Source of the DNA: Clostridiales bacterium
GTDB taxonomy: Bacteria; Bacillota; Sulfobacillia; CADDZV01
Assembly: GCA_902812875.1 (NCBI GenBank)
Contig: CADDZV010000007.1
Coordinates: 1 to 61,929, forward strand
Reading direction: 5' to 3'
DNA length: 61,929 nucleotides
Shown here: piece by piece, positions 42,177-50,571 of the stretch
How the letters are laid out: the number at the start of each line of letters is the position of its first letter
How positions within the stretch are numbered: position 1 is the stretch's first letter
Translations under genes and position numbers: made by a program
The notes under the pieces: model-generated
Databases searched by the model: none
Told to the model about the DNA's origin: nothing
What the model saw: only the letters and a program-made list of their open reading frames with translations

Positions 42177-43414
42177 GCGATTTCTCCGCCAAGCTCCGCG
42201 AATGGCTTGCCAAGCCGCCCGGGCGGCCGGCGTTTTCCGGGATGCCGATGCCAGAAACGTTTCGTTCGCCCCTGGCCGCGTCTGCCGGCGGGCGCGTGGT
42301 AAACACCCCCTACGGCCCCTGTGTGGAGTTCAGCCACGCCACGTCTGTCCTGGGGTTAGACGGTACGGATCGCGTGGCCGCTTTCGACCATGACGAGCTA
42401 AGCCAGGCCTGGCAGCTCGTTTTCGGTCAGGACCTGCCCAGCCCGGCTGGCTTGCAGGACGTCGTCTTCCTCGATACAGAGACCACCGGTCTTGGGGGCG
42501 CCGGGGCGGTCGTCTTCCTGGTTGGACTGGGCAGACTCGATGCACAAGGACATTTCCTCATCCGGCAGTTCTTTCTCGAAGATTATCAGTACGAACCAGC
42601 CCTGCTCGATGTCCTCGCGGGCGAGCTTGCCGGGGCCCGTGCCCTGTGTACGTACAACGGACGCGCCTTCGACGCTCCCATTATCGATAACCGTTTTGTC
42701 CTGAACCGGCGGCAAAGCCCGCTGGCCGCCCTCGTGCATTTTGACCTCTTGTATCCTGCCCGCCGCCTTTATCGCCGCCAGACACAGGACTGCTCTCTTA
42801 CCACGCTGGAAAACCAGGTGCTCGGAATTTCCAGGGCCGGGGACGTCCCAGGAAACATCGTCCCTATCCTGTACCAGGACTACCTGGCCAGCCGCAACCC
42901 GGGGCCCATGGCCGCTGTACTCGCCCACAACCGTCAAGACGTGTACTCGCTTTTTCTCCTCACACGGCAGCTTCTGCACGAGGTCACCGCCCCCCTCGCA
43001 GCAAGTCATAAAAGTCACCATCTTGATCTGGGCACCCTGCTCGAGCAGCGCCAGCGGTTGCGGGAGGCGGCCACGGTTTATGAGCTTGGGTTGCTAGAAA
43101 AACCTTCCGGCTCCGAAGATTTTGCCTTGACAAAAGAGCGGCTGTCGCTCTTGTACAAGCGTCTTGGCCAGCTCGACAAGGCTGCTGCCTTGTGGGAGGA
43201 AGAGGTACGCAGAAAGTCCTCCCGGTACCTTCCATACATCGAGCTGGCAAAATACCTGGAACATGTGCGCCGCGACCTTTCGCTGGCCCTGGAAGTTGTG
43301 GCCGCCGCCCGCGGCCACCGGATGCATGACCAATGGCCGGCTTGGGTGCAGGCCGACCTCGAACACCGCTTCCAACGCCTTGCCAGGCGTACCAACTCCC
43401 ATACTGCCCAATGA
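42173..43414 (+). CDS. mrfB: MrfB (YprB) RNase H-like exonuclease with TPR tail
   Basis: A 413-aa protein. The exonuclease domain has FLDTETTGLGG (DxE), TYNGRAFDAPII and VLAHNRQDVYSL (HxxxD), the DEDDh pattern. The C-terminus (about 300-400) contains TPR-like helices. MrfB is the partner of MrfA in mitomycin repair. The ATG overlaps the mrfA stop (ATGA), so the pair is coupled. A strong GC stem follows the stop. Confidence 0.92.
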   Translation: MSDFSAKLREWLAKPPGRPAFSGMPMPETFRSPLAASAGGRVVNTPYGPCVEFSHATSVLGLDGTDRVAAFDHDELSQAWQLVFGQDLPSPAGLQDVVFLDTETTGLGGAGAVVFLVGLGRLDAQGHFLIRQFFLEDYQYEPALLDVLAGELAGARALCTYNGRAFDAPIIDNRFVLNRRQSPLAALVHFDLLYPARRLYRRQTQDCSLTTLENQVLGISRAGDVPGNIVPILYQDYLASRNPGPMAAVLAHNRQDVYSLFLLTRQLLHEVTAPLAASHKSHHLDLGTLLEQRQRLREAATVYELGLLEKPSGSEDFALTKERLSLLYKRLGQLDKAAALWEEEVRRKSSRYLPYIELAKYLEHVRRDLSLALEVVAAARGHRMHDQWPAWVQADLEHRFQRLARRTNSHTAQ

Positions 43415-43420
43415 ACTCCA

Positions 43421-43449
43421 CCGGCAGCCGCGGTCTACGACCGCGCCGG
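43421..43449 (+). terminator. Strong hairpin after mrfB
   Basis: CGCGGTC (43429-43435) pairs with GACCGCG (43439-43445) over a 3-base loop, extended by CCGG/CCGG outside. The T-run (TTTT) comes only about 10 bases later, so termination efficiency is uncertain; pdaB lies 46 bases beyond. Confidence 0.45.
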
Positions 43450-43494
43450 CGGGCATAAGTTTTACCGCCGAGAATACTGCCGGGGGGATGGGCC

Positions 43495-44238
43495 TTGCTG
43501 TTCGTCACCCTTCGTAGGAATACAAAGACCCGCATCCTGCTTGCCAGTGGCTTCCTCCTGGCCATTGTTTTCGTCCGCCTCGGGATCGGCGTCATTACAG
43601 GCGAGATACCCGTAGCCGGGCGGCTGCAACCGCTCCGCCGTGTCACTACGTCCCAGCCGATGGTGGCCCTCACGTTTGACATCTCTTGGGGCGAAAACGT
43701 ACCCACGCCTGTGCTCGACATTCTGAAGGCGCAGGGCGTGCATTCCACGTTTTTCATATCGGGGCCGTGGGCCAGCACCCACCAGGACATCGTCCGGCGA
43801 ATCGTCAGCGAAAAGCACGAGCTTGCCAGCCACGGCTGGAAGCATGTCAACTACAGCCAGCTCTCGCGCGAGGACATCCGGACCAACATCTTCCAGGCCC
43901 ACGAGACCTTGCAGCAGATCACTGGAGTCAGCCCGCACCTGATTCGCACCCCGAACGGCGACTACAATGACACGGTCATCGAGGTTGCGACCGAGCTCGG
44001 GTACACCGTGGTGGAGTGGAGTCTGGACTCCCTGGATTGGAAAAAGCCGGGTGTAGATACCATCGTGAGCAGGGTGGTCGACAGGGCGAAGCCCGGCGAT
44101 ATCATCCTCATGCACGCCAGCGACACTGCCGCCCAGACTCCGGACGCGTTGCCAGCTGTCATTGATGGGCTGCGGGCCAAGGGACTGCAGCTGGTAACTG
44201 TCGGCGAGCTTTTGTCTGCAAGCAGTGCCCCCCACTGA
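43495..44238 (+). CDS. pdaB: Polysaccharide deacetylase, PdaB-type sporulation protein
   Basis: A 247-aa protein with an N-terminal membrane segment (ILLASGFLLAIVFVRLG) and a NodB domain. TFDISWGENV is the PdaB variant of motif 1 (TFDDG elsewhere), SHGWKHVNYSQLS motif 2, and RTPNGDYND motif 3; GDIILMHASD is motif 5. PdaB maintains spore cortex peptidoglycan in Bacillus. The TTG start has GGGGGG seven bases upstream. It is followed by a strong terminator. Confidence 0.9.
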   Translation: MLFVTLRRNTKTRILLASGFLLAIVFVRLGIGVITGEIPVAGRLQPLRRVTTSQPMVALTFDISWGENVPTPVLDILKAQGVHSTFFISGPWASTHQDIVRRIVSEKHELASHGWKHVNYSQLSREDIRTNIFQAHETLQQITGVSPHLIRTPNGDYNDTVIEVATELGYTVVEWSLDSLDWKKPGVDTIVSRVVDRAKPGDIILMHASDTAAQTPDALPAVIDGLRAKGLQLVTVGELLSASSAPH

Positions 44239-44275
44239 CAGGCGGGCACCGTTCCCGGTCTTCCCCCCTCACCTG

Positions 44276-44303
44276 GGGCCGGGCTTCTACCCGGCCCATT
44301 TTT
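44276..44303 (+). terminator. Intrinsic terminator of pdaB, overlapping the dacF stop codon
   Basis: GGGCCGGG (44276-44283) and CCCGGCCC (44290-44297) form an 8-bp stem, followed by ATTTTT. The loop contains the stop codon of the convergent dacF gene, so the dacF 3' end encodes the structure. Confidence 0.85.
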
Positions 44304-45465
44304 CTTGCAACCAGTACCAGACGCTCGCAATGATACTCCGCTTTCCGGTACCCGCCCGGACGCTCAGGGAGGCCCGTGCGAGGGTGTGTCCGTTGATGAC
44401 AAGGCTTGCTTGGCCGACCACCTGCCCTGCCTGTACCGGCGCCCGAAGTTCAGTGGGCAGCGCGACCTGTATCACCACGGCGTCCGCCCACTTTTTCGGC
44501 ACTACGGCTACCAGGTCTTTGTCCAACTGGACGGGCAGGTACCGTACTCTCCCGCCAGCCACCGGCAACGAGCGCATAAAGTCGTCCTCTCGCCCGGCCA
44601 CCACCGGCGTGAAGTGCGTGAAACCCCACTCCAGAAGGCGGGCCGAATCGCTCCACCGGTCCCCGCTGTGGAGCACTACCGCGAGCAGGCGCCAGCCGGA
44701 CCTCGTCGCCGAAGAAACAAGGCACTGCCCCGCTCGTGCGGTCGTACCCGTTTTGATGCCGTTCGCGCCGGGGAAAAAGTCCAATAGCCGGTTTGTGTTG
44801 TACAGGGTGTACGGGGAACGACCGTGAAGGGGGAAAACCGTGTACTTTGTAGTGCTGACCAGCTGGACGAGATAAGGATTACGCATGGCGTAAGCCGTAA
44901 TCAAGGCCAGATCATAAGCAGTCGTCTTATGTCCTGCCGCCGTCAAACCGTGCGGATTTTCGAAATGCGTGTGCAGGGCACCGAGTTCCACAGCCTTTTT
45001 GTTCATCAGGGATACGAAGTTCGCCACCGAACCGCCAATGTATTCTGCAATGGCCATGGCGGCATCGTTCCCGGATGCCATCATGAGACCGTGCAAGAGA
45101 TCATCGAGGGTATACACCTCGCCGGGGACGATGCCCATCCGCGAGCCCGATACAACGGCGGCCGAGCGGCTGATGGTAACCTCATCCTGGGGGTGCCCGA
45201 GTTCAATGGCCACGATGGCGGTCATGATCTTGGTGGTGCTGGCCGGATCCATCGGTACATGGGCGTTTTTTCCCCACAAGACGAGGCCGGTTTCAAAATC
45301 CATCAAGATGACACTGCGTGCCGAGAGGGTCGGCGGGGGCACATCACCACTGCCGCTGGCACCGAATGCTTCTGCAGCTGCCCACGCCGGTTGGGCGATG
45401 ACGCTGATGGTTATCCATAGGCTGCAAAGCAATACCGCACCCAAATTACCGGGGATGCGCATCAT
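44287..45465 (-). CDS. D-alanyl-D-alanine carboxypeptidase (DacF/DacB type)
   Basis: A 392-aa penicillin-binding protein of the low-molecular-mass class. A signal peptide (AVLLCSLWITISVIAQPAWA) precedes the serine active site STTK, then SGN (MASGNDAA) and KTG (GIKTGTTARAG). The C-terminal domain is the PBP5_C type. It trims D-Ala from muropeptides, affecting cortex cross-linking if sporulation-specific. ATG has GGAGG eight bases upstream. It lies 37 bp after the rodZ-like gene. Confidence 0.93.
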   Translation of the reverse strand: MMRIPGNLGAVLLCSLWITISVIAQPAWAAAEAFGASGSGDVPPPTLSARSVILMDFETGLVLWGKNAHVPMDPASTTKIMTAIVAIELGHPQDEVTISRSAAVVSGSRMGIVPGEVYTLDDLLHGLMMASGNDAAMAIAEYIGGSVANFVSLMNKKAVELGALHTHFENPHGLTAAGHKTTAYDLALITAYAMRNPYLVQLVSTTKYTVFPLHGRSPYTLYNTNRLLDFFPGANGIKTGTTARAGQCLVSSATRSGWRLLAVVLHSGDRWSDSARLLEWGFTHFTPVVAGREDDFMRSLPVAGGRVRYLPVQLDKDLVAVVPKKWADAVVIQVALPTELRAPVQAGQVVGQASLVINGHTLARASLSVRAGTGKRSIIASVWYWLQEKWAG

Positions 45466-45502
45466 TGAAAGCGCCTCCGAGGCGACCGGGCGCGGTCGAC
45501 GC

Positions 45503-46360
45503 CTACTTTATTATGAACTCGAGATTACGCGGTATGCCCGCCTGACCGACCTGGCCGATGTCCACGCCGTTGATGGCAATACTGATCGCCGCCGGATCAC
45601 CGACGCGGACATAAAGTTTGCCGGTGGCGGTCCACGACTCCGTCTGGCCGGAAGAAAGCGTCCCCTCGAACACCAGTTTCTGGTCTGCCTCCACGTGTAG
45701 CCAGCAACGGCCGCTGGCCCGCACGGTGGCGGTAATGGGGCCTTGGGAAACCACGTAATGGGAGGTTACGTTCGACCCCACGCCGTCAGTGCCCGCGAGG
45801 TTTACCACGGGAAGGGCGGTTGGTCCCCCACCTTGGGTCTGCCCGGCAGTCGCGCCGGGATTGGCGGGCCCGGGTGTCGACGTGCCGGGAGGGTTTGTCT
45901 CGTTGCTTGGAGTGGGCGCGGGTTCAGACGCACGGCCAAGATAGCCATATCCGTAAAATGCCAAAGCGACCACTACGAGCCCCAGGACAAGGTAGATCGC
46001 AACTCGCTGCCACTGCCGTGCCCCGGTGCGATGCGTAGCCGCCAGGGCCGGTCGGGCGGGTGCGGAGGCTGACGCCGGCTTGGGGGCCGCCTGGACCTCT
46101 TCGCCGTCGCTGCCGGCCCGCGCCGCCAGGTGCCGGTTGTATTCCTCCACCAGCTGCCAGCCGTCCAGCCCGAGCTCGTTGGCATAGGCGCGCAAAAAGC
46201 CTTTCAGGTACACAATGGCCGGAAAAGCCGACTCGTCCCCCGCCTCCAGGGCCACCAAGTATTTGTGCCGAATTTTCGTGTTCGCTTGGATGTCTTCAAG
46301 CGTCAGGTGTTTTTGCTCGCGCGTCTCGCGCAGTAACCTGCCTATTTCAGCCAGGTCCAT
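45503..46360 (-). CDS. RodZ-like cell-shape protein (HTH_25, TM, DUF4115)
   Basis: A 285-aa bitopic protein: an N-terminal helix-turn-helix of the RodZ/YmfM type (IGRLLRETREQKHLTLEDIQANTKI), a short linker, one membrane segment (VAIYLVLGLVVVALAFYGYG, about 135-155), a Pro/Thr/Gly-rich stretch and a C-terminal DUF4115 domain. RodZ links MreB to the elongation machinery. I use ATG 46358-46360, with GGAGG nine bases upstream; ATG 46417 is an alternative. An AT-rich palindrome lies about 90 bases upstream. Confidence 0.88.
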   Translation of the reverse strand: MDLAEIGRLLRETREQKHLTLEDIQANTKIRHKYLVALEAGDESAFPAIVYLKGFLRAYANELGLDGWQLVEEYNRHLAARAGSDGEEVQAAPKPASASAPARPALAATHRTGARQWQRVAIYLVLGLVVVALAFYGYGYLGRASEPAPTPSNETNPPGTSTPGPANPGATAGQTQGGGPTALPVVNLAGTDGVGSNVTSHYVVSQGPITATVRASGRCWLHVEADQKLVFEGTLSSGQTESWTATGKLYVRVGDPAAISIAINGVDIGQVGQAGIPRNLEFIIK

Positions 46361-46448
46361 AAGCTTTGTCCTCCGTTGGTCCGTGATGCCCTCCCACACT
46401 TGCTCCGCCTTCGACATCGACTGGTGAAACCCTTCCAGTCCCCAACAC

Positions 46449-46465
46449 GAAAATATGATATTTTC
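46449..46465. promoter_or_regulatory. AT-rich palindrome between asnS and rodZ-like gene
   Basis: GAAAATA-TGA-TATTTTC is a perfect 7-bp inverted repeat in an otherwise GC-rich area. It may be an operator, a promoter-region element for the rodZ-like gene or a weak asnS terminator. Confidence 0.35.
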
Positions 46466-46483
46466 AGTCGTTTTTGCAGGCTT

Positions 46484-47779
46484 TCACGGACGGAGACGGT
46501 TCAAAAGACGCGGGAAGGGGATCGTCTCGCGCACGTGCTCAAGCCCGGCAATCCAGGCCAAAGTACGCTCGATGCCGAGGCCGAAGCCCGAATGGGGCAC
46601 AGACCCGTACCGGCGGAGGTCCATGTACCACCGGTAGGCTTCTTCGGAAAGCCCGTTTTCCCGCAAACGCTGGGCGAGCAGCTCGGGGTCGTCAATACGC
46701 TGGCCACCCCCGATGATCTCGCCGTAGCCCTCTGATGCCAGAAGATCCGCGCCCAGTACCACTTCCGGCCGCTCGGGATCAGGCTTCATGTAGAACGCCT
46801 TCGCTACAGCAGGATAGCGGTGCACAAACACAGGCCGGTCAAATTCCTCGCTGATCGCCGTCTCGTGCGGAGCCCCGAGGTCTTCACCCCAGGGTAAATC
46901 CAGTCCTTTGCGGTGGAGCAGCGCGAGTGCCTCGTCGTAGGAAATCCTGGGGAAAGGCGGTTTGACTCGCGCAAGCGGAGCGGTGTCCCGCCCGATTACC
47001 GCCAGCTCTTGCCGCCGCCGCTCCAACACCCGCGCCACGACAAAGCTCACGAGCTCTTCTTCGAGGGCCATCGTCTGGTCCAGGTCCCAGAAGGCCATTT
47101 CCGGCTCCACCATCCAGAATTCCATGAGGTGCCGGCGGGTCTTGGATTTTTCCGCCCGGAAGGTAGGGCCAAAACAATACACGCGCCCAAGTGCCATGGC
47201 GGTGGCCTCGTTGTAAAGCTGCCCGCTCTGCGTGAGATAAGCCTTCTCGTCAAAATAACTGACCTCAAACAAGGTGGTGGTGCCCTCGGCAGCGTTCGGG
47301 GTGAAGATGGGTGCGTCTACCAGGGTGAAGTCATGGTCGTCCAGGAAGTCGCGGATGGCCTTGATCACCTCTGCCCGGATCCGCATGATGGCGACCTGTC
47401 TCGGGGTCCGCAGCCACAGATGGCGGTGATCCAAAAGAAAGTCAACCCCGTGTTCCTTGAGGCTAATGGGATAGTCCGGACTGGCAATCTGGATGATTTC
47501 CAAGCGCCGTCCCGTCACTTCGTATCCGCCGGGGGCCCGTGCGTCTGCACGCACCTGCCCCCACACCCGTACGGACGATTCCTGCGTCAACCGGTCACAG
47601 GCCGCGAAAGTGTCGGCATCGACCTCCCCGGCCGCAAAGACCACTTGGGCAAAACCCGTACCGTCGCGCAATATAAGGAACTGGATTTTGCCGCTGGAAC
47701 GGCGGTTATATACCCACCCCTGCAGCATTACCTCTTGCCCCACGCATTCACTCAACTTCGCGATATCACACGCACCCAT
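46484..47779 (-). CDS. asnS: Asparaginyl-tRNA synthetase
   Basis: A 431-aa class IIb synthetase charging tRNA-Asn. The N-terminal OB-fold ([24 protein letters not shown]) reads the anticodon; motif 2 is [26 protein letters not shown] and motif 3 [13 protein letters not shown]. The R-x-S-K-T...HL..F pattern fits AsnRS more than AspRS. It lies between UPF0182 and the rodZ-like gene without obvious functional linkage. Confidence 0.95.
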   Translation of the reverse strand: MGACDIAKLSECVGQEVMLQGWVYNRRSSGKIQFLILRDGTGFAQVVFAAGEVDADTFAACDRLTQESSVRVWGQVRADARAPGGYEVTGRRLEIIQIASPDYPISLKEHGVDFLLDHRHLWLRTPRQVAIMRIRAEVIKAIRDFLDDHDFTLVDAPIFTPNAAEGTTTLFEVSYFDEKAYLTQSGQLYNEATAMALGRVYCFGPTFRAEKSKTRRHLMEFWMVEPEMAFWDLDQTMALEEELVSFVVARVLERRRQELAVIGRDTAPLARVKPPFPRISYDEALALLHRKGLDLPWGEDLGAPHETAISEEFDRPVFVHRYPAVAKAFYMKPDPERPEVVLGADLLASEGYGEIIGGGQRIDDPELLAQRLRENGLSEEAYRWYMDLRRYGSVPHSGFGLGIERTLAWIAGLEHVRETIPFPRLLNRLRP

Positions 47780-47814
47780 CTTTCCCGAACCCCCTGGTGG
47801 CTCATGTTATGTAT

Positions 47815-47844
47815 GGCGCGGGCGCCGGTGGCGGCACCCGCGCC
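47815..47844 (-). other. GC-rich hairpin after the UPF0182 gene
   Basis: GGCGCGGG (47815-47822) pairs with CCCGCGCC (47837-47844). No T-run follows on either strand, so I call it a hairpin rather than a terminator; it may influence processing between UPF0182 and asnS. Confidence 0.5.
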
Positions 47845-47853
47845 AGAATGACG

Positions 47854-50571
47854 TTACGGCGTCGGTCCGGTACTGGTTCCCGATTGTCCGGCCAGTTTGT
47901 TCAGGACATCGCCGAGTTGGTTCATAAGCTGGCCGTAAGTGGCCCAGTCGCCCGCCCTGATCGCATCCTGGGCCTGCTTGTACAGGTCCTGGGCCTGTTT
48001 GATCAGGTCAGCGGCGGACATGGTCCCGGGCGTCGTACCCACCGTGCTGGTGGGCGATACATTGAAGACGCCCGCCAGGGCGGAGACGAGGTCCTGGGCC
48101 ATGACGACATGATCGCCATAGGCCACAATCACGCGCTTCAGCTCTGGCAACTGGGCATCGGTGGATTGAAGGTAAAGCGGCTCCACATAGACGAGGGAAC
48201 CAGCAATTGGTATGACAAGGAGGTTGCCGCGGATGACCTGGGAGCCGGCCTGGCTCCAAAGCGTCAAGTCCTGCGAAATGACCGGATCCTGGTTGATGCG
48301 GGCCTCGATCTGCATGGGGCCGAACACCAGCTTCGACTTGGGAAACTCATACACCACCACTTGGCCGTAATTTGGAAAGTCGCAGCGGGCAGCCATCAAA
48401 GCCACCATGTTCTGTTTGTTCACCGGAGTAAATGGCATCAAGGCCAGAAACTCTGCGCCGCTCGCACCCGGTGGGCTCATGATCACGTAGTAAGGAGTGA
48501 TCGGGCTCTGCTGGCTCTCCGAGCCACTGAGCCCGCTGAGCTCGTTCGGGATGGCCCACAGGTCTTCCTGGTTGTAGAAGACTTTGGGATCGTCCATGTG
48601 ATAGCGTGCATAGACCTGGGCCTGGATGTACTCAAGCCCAGACGGATAACGCACGTGCTTCACAAGTCCCGCCGGCATGGCGGAAAACGGCTGGAATAGG
48701 CCGGGGAAAATCCGGGCGTAAGTCTGCACGAGGGGGTCGCTGGGGGCAAACATGTAGAACGTGACCTTGCCGGTATACGCGTCCACGACCACTTTGGCTG
48801 CGTTCCGCACATAGTTCACCGTTGTCCCTTCCAGGACGTAAGGTTCGGAAAACGGGTACTGCCGCGACGTCGTATAGGCGTCAATCATCCAGTACAGGCG
48901 TCCGTCGTCGCCGATCACGATGTAGGCGTCCGGATCGTAGGTGAAAAACGGCGCGATCTTCGCCACACGCTCGGTGATATTCCGGTAAACGAGCAGCTGG
49001 GCATTCGGCCCGATCACTCCGGAGACCAGGATCTGGTAGGACCCGAGGCGTAACGCCCAGGCCGCCTTTACCAACGGAGAACTCAAGCGGATACCGCCGG
49101 TACCCTGGTAGGTTGTGTACTGGTTCGTGTCACCGACCGGGTAATCGAACTCGGGCTCTTTCGTGTCCACGATGGCATAGTCGTTCGTCAGCTCGCCGTA
49201 GTAGATCTCCGGACGCGACACCTGCAGCCCGGGTACGCTTTCCGGCGGCAGGTTTTTGACCCAAAAATCTGGCAGACCTTCCGAGCCGATCTCGTTGACG
49301 GGGCTCGCCACCACCCCGTAACCATGCGTGAACGTGAGGTGCACGTTGAGCCAGGTCGGTTCCTGCAACGCCGAGGTGTTCATCTCGCGTGCGGCGATCG
49401 CGACTTGGCGGTAGTCTCCTCCCACCGTATAACGGTCAAAAGCGACACCAGTGAACTTGTAATACAGGCGGATCTCCTGTAGCTGACTGTAAGTGTCCAA
49501 AAGCGGAGTGGTGTCCCACAGGCGTACGTTTTTCACCGTGAGCGGATCCTGCTGTACTTGGGCCCAAGTGAGCGTATCCGAGGCCGGGTACTGTTCCGTC
49601 TTGAAAGATTTCAAGTCATAAGCGTCGCGGGTCAGGGCAATGTTGTAGCCAATATATGGTCGTTCCTTGTTGAGCTGGTCGGGTTCCACCACGAATTGCT
49701 CGATAAAGGCGGGATAGGCGCTCCCCAGGACCAGGGAGACTCCCACCACCGCCACGGCTGACCACAACACCCACCGGTCGCGACGGACGCGGATGGCCAC
49801 CAGTGTGACAACGCCGCCTAATATGGCAAGCCCCAAAAGCAAACGTTGGGCGAAAAGTACGGCATGCAGGTCGGTGTAGCTGGCCCCGAGCACGACACCC
49901 CGCTGCGAGTACACGAGGCGGTAGGCTGCCAGCCAGTAATCCCACGCCTTTAAAAAGAAGAACGCGGCCACCAGCGAAAATAGATGTGCACGGGCACGCG
50001 GCGACAGTACCAGCCTCCCGTCGATGTAATCAAGCCCCCGGCCAAACAGGTATATCACCGCTGCGCTAAGCACCGACACCAAAAGTAGGCCCAAAAGACC
50101 GGCGTAGATGTACCCGTAAAACGGCAGGGTGAACATGTAAAACGCGATGTTCTTGCCAAAGATCGGGTCCGTGGACCCGAACGGAACCTGGTGCAGGTAC
50201 CGCCACACTGTCAGCCAGCCCGCCGACAGGGCATTGCCTGCGAAGGCACCCACCACTACTGCCAGTGTCGCCATGCCCCAGCGCACGATGCGGGAAGCCG
50301 CCTGGCGGGCCCCCTCGTGGATAATGCCGTCACTCAATACAAAATGGCGCCCGCGTGCCAAAGAAAGGTTCAGCCAAACCACCAGGCCGAAGACAATCCC
50401 GCTCACAAGCCCGACCAGGAGCCGTGCTTTCAAGGAGATGCTGAACACCTGCAGGTAGCCAAGCGACTCGAACCACTGCCAATCGGTGTAGACCGTGTTG
50501 AGAAGCACAAACAGGCCCACGACGACTACGCCAACCGCCAATACCAGGTAGATAAACGTCCGGCGTGGCAT
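47854..50571 (-). CDS. UPF0182 family seven-TM membrane protein
   Basis: A 905-aa protein. Seven membrane segments occupy about residues 1-300 (examples FIYLVLAVGVVVVGLFVLLN, LLVGLVSGIVFGLVVWLNLSLA, LLLGLAILGGVVTLVAI), then a large extracytoplasmic domain with LTFTHGYGVVASPVNEIGSEGLPDF and YIVIGDDGRLYWMIDAYTTS, typical of COG1615. The tail is Gln/Ala-rich (LYKQAQDAIRAGDW). Function is unknown in the family. It starts immediately after the ftsK stop with no gap. Confidence 0.94.
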   Translation of the reverse strand: MPRRTFIYLVLAVGVVVVGLFVLLNTVYTDWQWFESLGYLQVFSISLKARLLVGLVSGIVFGLVVWLNLSLARGRHFVLSDGIIHEGARQAASRIVRWGMATLAVVVGAFAGNALSAGWLTVWRYLHQVPFGSTDPIFGKNIAFYMFTLPFYGYIYAGLLGLLLVSVLSAAVIYLFGRGLDYIDGRLVLSPRARAHLFSLVAAFFFLKAWDYWLAAYRLVYSQRGVVLGASYTDLHAVLFAQRLLLGLAILGGVVTLVAIRVRRDRWVLWSAVAVVGVSLVLGSAYPAFIEQFVVEPDQLNKERPYIGYNIALTRDAYDLKSFKTEQYPASDTLTWAQVQQDPLTVKNVRLWDTTPLLDTYSQLQEIRLYYKFTGVAFDRYTVGGDYRQVAIAAREMNTSALQEPTWLNVHLTFTHGYGVVASPVNEIGSEGLPDFWVKNLPPESVPGLQVSRPEIYYGELTNDYAIVDTKEPEFDYPVGDTNQYTTYQGTGGIRLSSPLVKAAWALRLGSYQILVSGVIGPNAQLLVYRNITERVAKIAPFFTYDPDAYIVIGDDGRLYWMIDAYTTSRQYPFSEPYVLEGTTVNYVRNAAKVVVDAYTGKVTFYMFAPSDPLVQTYARIFPGLFQPFSAMPAGLVKHVRYPSGLEYIQAQVYARYHMDDPKVFYNQEDLWAIPNELSGLSGSESQQSPITPYYVIMSPPGASGAEFLALMPFTPVNKQNMVALMAARCDFPNYGQVVVYEFPKSKLVFGPMQIEARINQDPVISQDLTLWSQAGSQVIRGNLLVIPIAGSLVYVEPLYLQSTDAQLPELKRVIVAYGDHVVMAQDLVSALAGVFNVSPTSTVGTTPGTMSAADLIKQAQDLYKQAQDAIRAGDWATYGQLMNQLGDVLNKLAGQSGTSTGPTP

